Shown: piece by piece, positions 1-6,062 of the stretch
Layout: each line of letters starts with the position of its first letter
Position numbering within the stretch: position 1 is the first letter of the stretch
NCBI GenBank assembly: GCA_026992705.1
Contig: JALWYT010000341.1
Location: forward strand, 1-10,210
From: Thiotrichaceae bacterium
Lineage (GTDB): Bacteria; Pseudomonadota; Gammaproteobacteria; Thiotrichales; Thiotrichaceae
Length of the DNA: 10,210 nucleotides
Direction of reading: 5' to 3'
Notes under the pieces: model-generated
Seen by the model: the letters and a program-made list of their open reading frames with translations, nothing else
Told to the model about the DNA's origin: nothing
Databases searched by the model: none
Position numbers and translations under genes: made by a program

Positions 1-203
1 ATTTTGGCAGAATCAAACAAACGGTTGGTATGCTCTTGCAGGCGGAAAATAGCTGCTCCCTGATCCGTTTGATAGGCACGCACACCTTCAAACACACCCA
101 TACCATAATGTAGTGTATGCGTTAATACATGGACATTAGCATCTCGCCAATTAACCATTTTACCATCAAACCAAATCAGACCATCTCGATCAGCCATAGA
201 CAT
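1..203 (-). CDS. ilvE: Branched-chain amino acid aminotransferase, N-terminal part (runs off the left edge)
   Basis: This is the first 67 codons of a leftward gene, cut by the window edge. The product begins MSMADRDGLIWFDGK and continues with LHYGMGVFEGVRAY, the conserved opening of fold-type IV PLP transaminases of the IlvE family. These enzymes transfer the amino group between glutamate and the 2-oxo acids of isoleucine, leucine and valine, in the cytoplasm. The PLP lysine lies beyond the window. I chose the ATG at 203-201 because an AGGAG sits 9 nt upstream on the minus strand. The in-frame ATG at 197-195 would put it 15 nt away. The gene is divergent from ilvA, which acts in the same pathway. 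Family assignment is firm. Substrate preference is inferred from resemblance to IlvE rather than to D-amino-acid transaminases or aminodeoxychorismate lyases. Confidence 0.9.
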   Translation of the reverse strand, partial: MSMADRDGLIWFDGKMVNWRDANVHVLTHTLHYGMGVFEGVRAYQTDQGAAIFRLQEHTNRLFDSAK

Positions 204-382
204 TGCTGTTTTCTCCTACCAATTAAACTAATCGTGGAAGGATACACCCTCATAATCAAAGAAAAAAGCTTCATGCGAGTATCGAGCAATAAATTAACGG
301 ACTATCCTAGAAAATCATCCATTAATGCAGTTTTCAAAAGCAAAATTTCAACCATTTGCCATACTTGCTGCCCAAGGATATA
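204..382. other. Intergenic DNA upstream of ilvE
   Basis: This non-coding stretch lies between the ilvE start and the fold-back element. It must carry the leftward ilvE ribosome binding site (complement of about 212-216) and probably its promoter, but I could not settle on a convincing -35/-10 pair. A rightward open frame from 129 to 383 crosses it, but that frame starts inside ilvE antisense and resembles nothing I recognise. I see no leader peptide with a strong run of Ile, Val or Leu codons followed by a terminator on either strand. Confidence 0.5.
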
Positions 383-540
383 AGTAGGAGGGCATAATTA
401 ATTTAACAAAATTTGCACAGGATATTTTTTGATATTCAAGTTATTGTCGAAGAAGCATAGTCGAGCTACGCGACTGAGAGAATGGCTTGAATAGCGGAAA
501 ATAGACCAGTAAATTGTTAAATTAATTATGCTTTCCTACT
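383..540. mobile_element. MITE-like fold-back element with TA flanks
   Basis: Two long inverted repeats bound this 158-bp segment. Bases 381-409 match the reverse complement of 514-542 at 27 of 29 positions, the only differences being GG against AA after TAAGTAGGA. The outermost TA on each side (381-382 and 541-542) fits a TA target duplication, leaving AGTAGG...CCTACT as the element ends. Inside, TATTCAAG (433-440) pairs with CTTGAATA (486-493), and AGTCG (459-463) pairs with CGACT (471-475). The whole element can therefore fold into one long hairpin. It has no room for a gene. Long TIRs, TA flanks and no coding capacity are features of miniature inverted-repeat elements moved in trans, for example by IS630/Tc1-like transposases. 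The parent family is inference. Confidence 0.75.
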
Positions 541-572
541 TAAGCACAAGGACGTGTACTGGCTTCGGTCAG

Positions 573-588
573 GAGCCAAGGATGGCTC
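573..588. repeat. Short perfect hairpin upstream of ilvA
   Basis: GAGCCA (573-578) and TGGCTC (583-588) form a perfect 6-bp stem with a 4-base AGGA loop. A second overlapping pairing, TGGCT (560-564) with AGCCA (574-578), could compete with it. A pyrimidine-rich stretch follows, but there is no uninterrupted T run. It could be a weak terminator, a leader structure or a small dispersed repeat. It lies upstream of the best ilvA promoter candidate, so it need not be in the ilvA transcript. Confidence 0.4.
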
Positions 589-619
589 ACTCTTTATTAC
601 TCCCTTCTTTAAAAAAGGT

Positions 620-625
620 TATACT
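620..625 (+). promoter_or_regulatory. Candidate -10 box for ilvA
   Basis: TATACT matches five of six bases of the sigma-70 -10 consensus and lies 33 bases before the ilvA start. Transcription from it would leave a leader of roughly 27 nt, too short for an attenuator. No good -35 box is visible at 16-18 bp spacing (the best is TTACTC), so the call is weak. Confidence 0.3.
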
Positions 626-658
626 GTTTAGCTTTGTAGATTAACCAAAGCTACTGTT

Positions 659-2173
659 ATGCCAGACTCTCTATTTGAACGTATTTTAAAAGCCCGAGTG
701 TATGATGTTGCCAAAGAAACCGCACTCGACCCCGCTCCCGCTTTATCTCGACGTTTTGCCAATACAATTTACTTTAAGCGAGAAGATTTACAACCCGTCT
801 TTTCATTTAAGCTGCGTGGAGCTTTTAATAAAATGTTCCACCTATCCGAGCAAGAAAAACAAAACGGAGTAATTGCAGCATCAGCAGGCAATCATGCTCA
901 AGGTATTGCCCTATCAGGTAAAAAATTAGGCGTAAAAACCCGTATTGTTATGCCAGAAATCACACCTGATATTAAAATCGAGGCGGTAAAATCCTTTGGG
1001 GGGGAACCCATTATCTATGGAACCTCCTTTGATGATGCTTATGCTCATGCCCTAGAATTATCAGAAACCAAAGGCTACACCTTTATTCACCCCTTTGATG
1101 ATCTTGATGTTATTGCAGGGCAAGGCACAATTGCAATGGAGCTACTAAAACAACATCAAGACCCGATTGATGCCATTTTTATTGCTGTCGGCGGTGGCGG
1201 CTTAGCCTCTGGGATTGGTACTTATATCAAGCACCTATACCCCGATACGCGGATTATTGGCGTTGAACATGACCAAGCTCCTAGCATGTATCAAGCCTTT
1301 AAACAAAATAAACGTGTTACGCTTGACCGCATTGGTACATTTGCCGATGGTGCAGCGGTAAAACAAGTCGGGCAGCAAACCTTTGAGATTGCCAAAAAGG
1401 TTTTGGATGATGTAATTTTAGTCAGCACCGACGAAACCTGTGCGGCAATTAAAGATATGTTTGAAGACACTCGCACCATACTTGAACCTGCTGGGGCTTT
1501 AGCCATCGCAGGCTTGAAAAAATATATCGAAGACCAGCAGCTAGAAAACAAACAATTAATTGCCATAACCAGCGGTGCTAATATTAATTTTGATCGCCTA
1601 CGCCATGTGGCGGAACGTGCTGAATTAGGTGAAAAGCGAGAAGCATTACTCGCTGTTACGATTCCAGAAAGACCGGGGAGCTTTAGGGAATTTTGTCATG
1701 CCATTGGCAACCGTCAAATCACTGAATTTAATTATCGCTATGCCGATAAAAAAGATGCCCAAGTTTTTGCAGGCGTAAAATTAAATAACGCTATGCAAGA
1801 GCGAGATGAGCTACTACAAGAACTGCGGAATAAACACTATGCTGTAACCGATTTAAGCGATAATGAACTCGCCAAAGTGCATCTGCGTTTTATGGTCGGA
1901 GGACATGCTCAAGGTGTCGAAAATGAGCAATTATATCGCTTCCGCTTTCCCGAAAGCCCAGGTGCATTGCTACATTTCCTAACTCGCATCGGCAATCGCT
2001 GGAATATCAGCTTGTTTCATTATCGCAATCACGGCTCAGACTTTGGGCGGGTTTTAGCCGGTATTCAAGTCCCCGCAGATGAATGCGAAGAATTTCGTAC
2101 ATTTCTTAAAAATCTCGGCTATGAATATTGGGATGAAACGGATAACCCTGCTTATCAACGATTTTTGGGATAA
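659..2173 (+). CDS. ilvA: Threonine ammonia-lyase (threonine deaminase), biosynthetic
   Basis: This enzyme deaminates threonine to 2-oxobutanoate, the first committed step of isoleucine synthesis, in the cytoplasm. The 504 residues compare with about 514 in E. coli IlvA. The N-terminal fold-type II PLP domain (about 1-320) has the Schiff-base lysine in FSFKLRGA (Lys51), SAGNHAQG (75-82), the phosphate-binding GGGG loop (178-181), EPAGA (276-280) and TSGANINFDRLR near 304-315. Two ACT-like regulatory modules follow, each opening with an ERPGS or ESPGA type motif (about 329-405 and 425-504). The two-module tail marks the long, isoleucine-feedback-regulated form rather than the short catabolic enzyme. 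The ATG at 659 fits the family N-terminus, although no strong Shine-Dalgarno precedes it. The gene is intact and divergent from ilvE. No Ile/Val/Leu leader peptide is visible upstream. Confidence 0.95.
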   Translation: MPDSLFERILKARVYDVAKETALDPAPALSRRFANTIYFKREDLQPVFSFKLRGAFNKMFHLSEQEKQNGVIAASAGNHAQGIALSGKKLGVKTRIVMPEITPDIKIEAVKSFGGEPIIYGTSFDDAYAHALELSETKGYTFIHPFDDLDVIAGQGTIAMELLKQHQDPIDAIFIAVGGGGLASGIGTYIKHLYPDTRIIGVEHDQAPSMYQAFKQNKRVTLDRIGTFADGAAVKQVGQQTFEIAKKVLDDVILVSTDETCAAIKDMFEDTRTILEPAGALAIAGLKKYIEDQQLENKQLIAITSGANINFDRLRHVAERAELGEKREALLAVTIPERPGSFREFCHAIGNRQITEFNYRYADKKDAQVFAGVKLNNAMQERDELLQELRNKHYAVTDLSDNELAKVHLRFMVGGHAQGVENEQLYRFRFPESPGALLHFLTRIGNRWNISLFHYRNHGSDFGRVLAGIQVPADECEEFRTFLKNLGYEYWDETDNPAYQRFLG

Positions 2174-2180
2174 AATACCC

Positions 2181-2209
2181 TTGCGTAAAAGCAAATCATC
2201 TGCTAGTTT
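2181..2209 (+). promoter_or_regulatory. Probable sigma-70 promoter of rpmB-rpmG
   Basis: TTGCGT (2181-2186) and TAGTTT (2204-2209) are separated by 17 bp. The -10 hexamer is preceded by TG-C, giving an extended -10. The GC-rich ACGCGTC just downstream would act as a discriminator, as is usual for stringently controlled ribosomal protein promoters. Transcription starting near 2217 would give a leader of about 70 nt before rpmB. The assignment rests on the motifs and position only. Confidence 0.5.
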
Positions 2210-2214
2210 TACGC
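2183..2214. repeat. Inverted repeat between ilvA and rpmB
   Basis: GCGTAAAA (2183-2190) is the exact reverse complement of TTTTACGC (2207-2214). An inner GCA/TGC pairing (2191-2193 and 2201-2203) can extend the stem across a three-base bulge. It starts 9 bases after the ilvA stop codon and overlaps the candidate -35 and -10 boxes of rpmB. It may serve as an ilvA transcript end or as an operator. It lacks a following T tract, so a classical terminator is doubtful. Confidence 0.5.
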
Positions 2215-2289
2215 GTCTTTGAATTTTCGAGATTCAGAATGCCATTGCACTCTGGATTGAAACAATTAATTTTTTTGCGGAGATGTACA

Positions 2290-2526
2290 ATGGCTCGTGT
2301 ATGCCAAGTAACAGGTAAGCGTCCGGTCACGGGTAACAACGTATCGCACGCACATAACAAAACAAAACGTCGTTTTTTACCAAACCTTCATTCTCACCGT
2401 TTCTGGGCTGAAAGTGAAAACCGTTGGGTAAAGCTGCGTGTTTCTTCAAAAGGTATGCGTATTATTGACAAGAAAGGCATTGATGCCGTACTTGCTGATA
2501 TACGTGCTCGCGGTGAAAAAGTCTAA
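2290..2526 (+). CDS. rpmB: 50S ribosomal protein L28 (bL28)
   Basis: This is a 78-residue structural protein of the large ribosomal subunit. MARVCQVTGKRPVTGNN, KRRFLPNLHSHRFW and the ending RARGEK are near identical to E. coli L28, which is also 78 residues. The ATG at 2290 is chosen over an upstream in-frame start at 2239. The upstream start would add 17 residues unknown in the family, and GGAG (2279-2282) lies 7 nt before 2290. It forms an operon with rpmG, 11 nt downstream. Confidence 0.97.
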   Translation: MARVCQVTGKRPVTGNNVSHAHNKTKRRFLPNLHSHRFWAESENRWVKLRVSSKGMRIIDKKGIDAVLADIRARGEKV

Positions 2527-2537
2527 GGGGTAGAAAA

Positions 2538-2693
2538 ATGCGTGAAAAAATCAAGATGGTATCAACCGCTGACACAGGTTATTTTTATACCACAACCAAA
2601 AACAAACGTGCTAACCCTGAAAAGCTGGTCATGAAAAAATACGACCCTGTTGTACGTAAGCATGTTGAATTTAAAGAAGCCAAGATTAAATAA
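2538..2693 (+). CDS. rpmG: 50S ribosomal protein L33 (bL33), cysteine-free form
   Basis: This 51-residue product starts MREKIKMVSTADTGYFYTTT and ends KHVEFKEAKIK, and is clearly bL33. It has no cysteines, so it is the zinc-independent (C-minus) form usual in gammaproteobacteria. It is four residues shorter at the N-terminus than the 55-residue E. coli protein, a common variation. AGGGG (2526-2530) lies 7 nt before the ATG and overlaps the end of rpmB. A Rho-independent terminator follows directly, so rpmB-rpmG is a self-contained pair. Confidence 0.97.
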   Translation: MREKIKMVSTADTGYFYTTTKNKRANPEKLVMKKYDPVVRKHVEFKEAKIK

Positions 2694-2715
2694 AGCTGTT
2701 TAATCCAGGTTTCTT

Positions 2716-2751
2716 AAAAAAAGCCCGATAGTAAAAACATTGGGCTTTTTT
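2716..2751 (+). terminator. Rho-independent terminator of rpmB-rpmG
   Basis: A run of seven A (2716-2722) and GCCCGAT (2723-2729) pair with ATTGGGC (2739-2745) and six T (2746-2751), with one G-T wobble and a 9-base loop. The A run before and T run after make it potentially active in both directions. It ends 17 nt before the bioF start codon. Confidence 0.9.
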
Positions 2752-2768
2752 GTGTGTTTAATTAAAAT

Positions 2769-3932
2769 ATGAAACCCAGCGATATTCCTAAATTTCTTAA
2801 TAAACAATGCCAACAACACCTATACCGTAGTACTCGTATTGCTGAATCGCCTCAACAGCCACGTATGCAGATTGACGGCAAGTCTTATCTAAGCTTTTGC
2901 AGCAATGATTATCTAGGCTTAGCGAATCACCCTGATATTGTTAAAGCCTTTGTGGATACGGCTAATACCATGGGCGTAGGCAGTGGTGCCGCTCATTTAA
3001 TTAATGGGCATTCTATTTATCATGAAAAATTAGAAGAAGAATTAGCTGCATTTACGGGCAGACAAAAAGCTTTGTTATTTTCCACAGGCTATATGGCAAA
3101 CCTTGGAGTCATCAATGCAATTATGCAGCGAGGGGATACTATTTATGCGGATCGTTTAAACCATGCTTCATTAGTGGATGCGGGTTTATTATCGCAAGCC
3201 AAACTACACCGCTACCCACACAATGATTTAGCAAGATTAAAAACCTCACTCAGCCAACAAAAAACAGGCGATAAAATGATTGCTTGTGATGCAGTATTTA
3301 GTATGGACGGCGATACTGTCGATGTACATGGTTTGGCAAAATTAGCCAAAGACTACCAAGCGTGGCTAATGCTCGATGATGCTCATGGTATCGGTGTATT
3401 AGGGAAACAAGGTGCAGGTTTATTAGAAGAACAAGCACTAAGCCAAGATGATGTGCCAATTTTAATGGCAACATTAGGAAAAGCGATTGGCACAGCGGGA
3501 GCATTTATTGCAGGCTCCGATGATTTAATTGACTATTTAAAACAAACCGCAAGAACATGGATTTTCACCACCGCCATGCCATCAGCCATCGCAGCAGCAA
3601 CATCGGTCAGCCTAAAAATAATCCAACAAGAAACATGGCGACGTGAAAAATTACAAGCCTTAATCCAGCAATTCCGCCAAGGAGCTAAGCAATTAGGCTT
3701 ACAATTAGTGCCATCTTATACCGCCATTCAGCCCATTATTTTAGGTGAAAATCACAAAGCCCTACAAGCCAGCGAAGCCTTGCAAAAACAAGGCATTTTA
3801 ATCACCGCCATCCGCCCACCAACAGTACCCAAAAACACCGCTCGCTTACGCATTACATTATCCGTAAACCACGCAGAGAGAGACATTGATTATTTACTGG
3901 GTGCATTGCATAATGCAATTATACTAAGTTGA
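2769..3932 (+). CDS. bioF: 8-amino-7-oxononanoate synthase (biotin synthesis)
   Basis: BioF condenses pimeloyl-ACP (or pimeloyl-CoA) with L-alanine to give 8-amino-7-oxononanoate, the first step in building the biotin rings. The 387 residues compare with 384 in E. coli. Family marks of PLP alpha-oxoamine synthases are present: SFCSNDYLGLANHP (42-55), GVGSGAAHLINGH (69-81), the cofactor-contacting LDDAHGIG (202-209) and the Schiff-base lysine in ATLGKAIGTAG (Lys238). The serine C-acyltransferase and 2-amino-3-ketobutyrate ligase relatives are less likely given the strong BioF-like N-terminus. No Shine-Dalgarno is visible before the ATG at 2769. No other bio gene lies in the window. It sits just beyond the rpmG terminator, so it may depend on read-through or on a promoter I cannot identify. 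Confidence 0.92.
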   Translation: MKPSDIPKFLNKQCQQHLYRSTRIAESPQQPRMQIDGKSYLSFCSNDYLGLANHPDIVKAFVDTANTMGVGSGAAHLINGHSIYHEKLEEELAAFTGRQKALLFSTGYMANLGVINAIMQRGDTIYADRLNHASLVDAGLLSQAKLHRYPHNDLARLKTSLSQQKTGDKMIACDAVFSMDGDTVDVHGLAKLAKDYQAWLMLDDAHGIGVLGKQGAGLLEEQALSQDDVPILMATLGKAIGTAGAFIAGSDDLIDYLKQTARTWIFTTAMPSAIAAATSVSLKIIQQETWRREKLQALIQQFRQGAKQLGLQLVPSYTAIQPIILGENHKALQASEALQKQGILITAIRPPTVPKNTARLRITLSVNHAERDIDYLLGALHNAIILS

Positions 3933-3937
3933 GCGTT

Positions 3938-4012
3938 ATTAATAGTAACTATTCAGAATAATCAATTACTTGCTGCCTTCCACATCAATCATGCTAAGTC
4001 GTTACTATTAAT
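3938..4012. repeat. 12-bp perfect inverted repeat between convergent genes
   Basis: ATTAATAGTAAC (3938-3949) is exactly mirrored by GTTACTATTAAT (4001-4012), with 51 bases between. It fills most of the gap between the ends of bioF and the leftward hypothetical gene. The arms could pair at the 3' end of transcripts from either side, but the loop is long and there is no T tract. It could also be a tiny insertion remnant. I do not recognise it as a named repeat family. Confidence 0.55.
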
Positions 4013-4040
4013 ATAAGAAGTCATGTTTAAGGAGATTCTT

Positions 4041-4736
4041 TTAGTTTACTGGCAATTTTGCTCGTAATTTATCTCGGTCATACCACCAATTTTCACCAAC
4101 GATGGCATCAATCACCATGCCTAAGCGTTTTAGAAAAACGTTCGGGTCATTTAGCTCTAAGCGTTGCATCCATATATTAAATTTTTCTTGGCTATCCACT
4201 TGGCTGTGCCGCTCTGCAACTTTACTTAGCATATTTAATGTGAGGAACATGGTACTATCACGCTCCTCTCCTTCTAAACGAATATCAGCTAAATAATGAG
4301 CAGTGGCAGCTGCAACTGCCGCTCCATCGGAATTGTCTGGCGTATCATCGATTAAATTGTTTAACATTAGGATAGATAAAGCCGGATCGATAGGGTAAGT
4401 GACAGCTAACCAAAGCCCGTTGCCTAAAGCAGCGATAGATGCAGGTTGTTCTGTTTGATAGAGTAGATCACAGCAGCGTACAGCATCTTCCCAGTATTCA
4501 GCTTCTAAGTATATTTGGAATGATTCTTTAGTCATTCCCCATGCAGCTTCTTGCATACCTGGCTGTTTTAATTCATTCATAATGCTGGATATTTCATATT
4601 GAATATCTGCACGTTCTAATGGAGGTGTGGTTGGTGTCATTTGAGCTAGTTGACTTTGTTTTTGCTCAAGTTCTGTAGTTAACTGTTTACGAGATGTTTC
4701 AGTATCTGTGAATTGAATATTGGTTTGATTGTTCAT
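4041..4736 (-). CDS. Hypothetical cytoplasmic helical protein
   Basis: I do not recognise this 231-residue product. It has no signal peptide or membrane segment. Residues 13-60 are rich in Glu, Gln, Lys and Leu and look coiled-coil-like (ETSRKQLTTELEQKQSQL). The rest reads as mainly alpha-helical, with acidic and aromatic patches (EAEYWEDAVRCCDLL at 78-92, GENWWYDRDKLRAKL at 214-228). TPR-like helical hairpins are possible but I cannot show a repeat. The ATG at 4736 is preferred. A TTG three codons upstream (4745) would add Met-Lys-Ile, and neither start has a clear Shine-Dalgarno. An extended -10 box lies about 36 nt upstream. The gene is divergent from the YkuD-fold protein and convergent with bioF. 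Length and an apparent promoter support a real gene. Confidence 0.7.
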   Translation of the reverse strand: MNNQTNIQFTDTETSRKQLTTELEQKQSQLAQMTPTTPPLERADIQYEISSIMNELKQPGMQEAAWGMTKESFQIYLEAEYWEDAVRCCDLLYQTEQPASIAALGNGLWLAVTYPIDPALSILMLNNLIDDTPDNSDGAAVAAATAHYLADIRLEGEERDSTMFLTLNMLSKVAERHSQVDSQEKFNIWMQRLELNDPNVFLKRLGMVIDAIVGENWWYDRDKLRAKLPVN

Positions 4737-4771
4737 GATTTTCAATGTTTAGTGACCCGTAAATAGAGAAG

Positions 4772-4780
4772 ATTATACCA
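4772..4780 (-). promoter_or_regulatory. Extended -10 promoter of the leftward hypothetical gene
   Basis: On the minus strand this reads TGGTATAAT, a perfect TG-N extended -10 with consensus TATAAT. The -35 region is poor (TTAAGT at 4799-4794, 16-bp spacing), which extended -10 promoters tolerate. The predicted start near 4765 gives a leader of about 29 nt. Confidence 0.55.
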
Positions 4781-4795
4781 GTAAAATAGTTTTAC
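4781..4795. promoter_or_regulatory. Palindrome abutting the extended -10 box
   Basis: GTAAAATAGTTTTAC is a perfect palindrome of 6-bp arms around a 3-base centre. It lies directly upstream of the TGGTATAAT box, between it and the -35 region, where a repressor dimer would block the promoter. The same GTAAAA/TTTTAC half-sites occur with wider spacing at 2183-2214. An operator role is inference. Confidence 0.35.
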
Positions 4796-4879
4796 TTAAT
4801 TTACCTTATTGTAATTAAGAACTTGTCTAAAAATTATTAACCATTTTTTTACAAATAAACTACAAAGTTTTTGCACCAT

Positions 4880-4907
4880 TTGTCTATAGTTCAAAAGATA
4901 ATGTAAT
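4880..4907 (+). promoter_or_regulatory. Candidate promoter of the YkuD-fold gene
   Basis: TTGTCT (4880-4885) and TGTAAT (4902-4907) are 16 bp apart, with four of six and five of six consensus matches. An overlapping GATAAT at 4897-4902 is an alternative -10. Transcription near 4914 would leave about 22 nt before the start codon, including the AAGGAC ribosome binding site at 4924-4929. Confidence 0.3.
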
Positions 4908-4935
4908 GGAGTGAAATATAAATAAGGACAAAGTA

Positions 4936-5928
4936 ATGATAGGTAAAAAAATAACCGTGTTTTTACTACTAAGTGGGGGAATTTGTTTGCCAAATTATGC
5001 AAGTGATGAAACAGCGATTGAAGCAGTCAAATTATTTTATACTGCAGCAACAACAGATGGTATGTGTGATACAGCGATAAAAATTCGTACTAATTATACG
5101 AAGGAGCAATGTCGAGCCTTAAAAAAAGTGAATATTCGTAAATTAACGATTGTAAAAGAGTCAGAAGATGAGGCTATTCTTTATTTGAATATAAAATATA
5201 TTAGTGATAAGGCACATTATTTTAGTGGTCATATTCATCTGTATAAAAAAGAGGGTGATTGGGTCATTATTGGCTCAGATTATAAAAGTAAAAAAGCCAT
5301 GTCCCGTTCTCGTTACATTAAAACATACATGGGAACAGCGACAGAAAAATTAAACTCAGAAAAAAAACAGGCACTACTTGAAGATACCATGTCAGGAAAT
5401 CATCGTGAAATTATTGATAAACTTATAAAGAAATATCCAAAATTTGCAAAAACATCTGTTATTGTTTTGATTGATATCAGTGAGCATGAATTATATCTCT
5501 ATCAGAAGAAACGCTTAAAACGTATTTTTTCTATTTCATCTTCAAGTGAAGGGGAAGGGACGGGGACAAATCAAACCCCTTTAGGTGTCCATATTGTAAA
5601 ACAGAAAATTGGTAAAGGTCTTCCGTTAGGTACTATTTTTATCAATAATAAAGCAACAGATGAAATTGCAGAAATACATAAACAATCACTCAATCTTGAA
5701 GATAACCATATTACCAGCCGTATTATACGTTTAGCAGGATTAGAGCCAAATAAAAATCAGGGAGGGGACATTGATTCATTTCAGCGCAATATTGCTATTC
5801 AAGGGACTGATGAAGAAGGCTTAATTGGTCAGAAAGTATCACATGGTTCTATTCGTATGTATAATAAGGATATTATTGAACTTTTTGATAAATTACCCAA
5901 AAATTCATTGGTTTATATTGGTAGATAA
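4936..5928 (+). CDS. Secreted YkuD-fold (L,D-transpeptidase-like) protein lacking the catalytic cysteine
   Basis: This 330-residue product has a signal peptide (1-22, likely cut after NYA). Residues 25-117 form a domain with an NTF2-like look (ETAIEAVKLFYTAATT early, GDWVIIGSDY late), with two cysteines (44, 59) that could pair in the periplasm. A linker follows, then a YkuD domain (about 173-330) with QTPLG (213-217) and a close of DEEGLIG then VSHGSIRM. L,D-transpeptidases cross-link peptidoglycan or attach proteins to it through the cysteine of HGC-x-R. Here that residue is Ser305 (codon TCT at 5848-5850), and the usual His of I-H-G-T is Gln289. His303 and Arg307 remain. Fold assignment is strong; catalytic activity is doubtful. 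AAGGAC sits 6 nt before the ATG. Base composition is more AT-rich than ilvA or bioF. Confidence 0.85.
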   Translation: MIGKKITVFLLLSGGICLPNYASDETAIEAVKLFYTAATTDGMCDTAIKIRTNYTKEQCRALKKVNIRKLTIVKESEDEAILYLNIKYISDKAHYFSGHIHLYKKEGDWVIIGSDYKSKKAMSRSRYIKTYMGTATEKLNSEKKQALLEDTMSGNHREIIDKLIKKYPKFAKTSVIVLIDISEHELYLYQKKRLKRIFSISSSSEGEGTGTNQTPLGVHIVKQKIGKGLPLGTIFINNKATDEIAEIHKQSLNLEDNHITSRIIRLAGLEPNKNQGGDIDSFQRNIAIQGTDEEGLIGQKVSHGSIRMYNKDIIELFDKLPKNSLVYIGR

Positions 5929-6062
5929 GATTATGATCCAATGTGTGTTCCCCATATTTTGCCAAACTACATGCAAGCTAACAGTATTACATCGCATCTT
6001 TTTAAGATACTCGTAACTTAATCAAAGTTTCCTTAACAACTAACTTATAGACCTCAGTATCA

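Noticed and set aside
129..383. Rightward open frame of 84 codons
   Set aside because: It begins antisense to ilvE coding sequence and ends at the MITE edge. The product has no family-like features.
541..658. Attenuator controlling ilvA
   Set aside because: There is no leader peptide with Ile/Val/Leu codons, and the best promoter candidate leaves a leader of only about 27 nt. The hairpin at 573-588 lies upstream of that promoter.
1291..1566. Leftward open frame inside ilvA
   Set aside because: It is antisense to a fully supported ilvA reading frame.
3905..3919. Palindrome ATTGCATAATGCAAT at the end of bioF
   Set aside because: It lies within the last bioF codons, has no T tract after it, and is probably a coding coincidence.
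4796..5002. Leftward frame with a possible insertion-sequence end (paired TTGTCTA at 4823-4829 and 4880-4886)
   Set aside because: The repeat is only 7 bp, in direct orientation, and in AT-rich DNA. There is no transposase remnant I can name, and the frame overlaps the YkuD-fold gene start.
5929..6062. Promoter or terminator between the YkuD-fold gene and the pqi operon
   Set aside because: TATAGA (6046-6051) and a weak ATCTT/AAGAT pairing (5996-6008) are present, but no -35 partner or convincing terminator stem could be supported.
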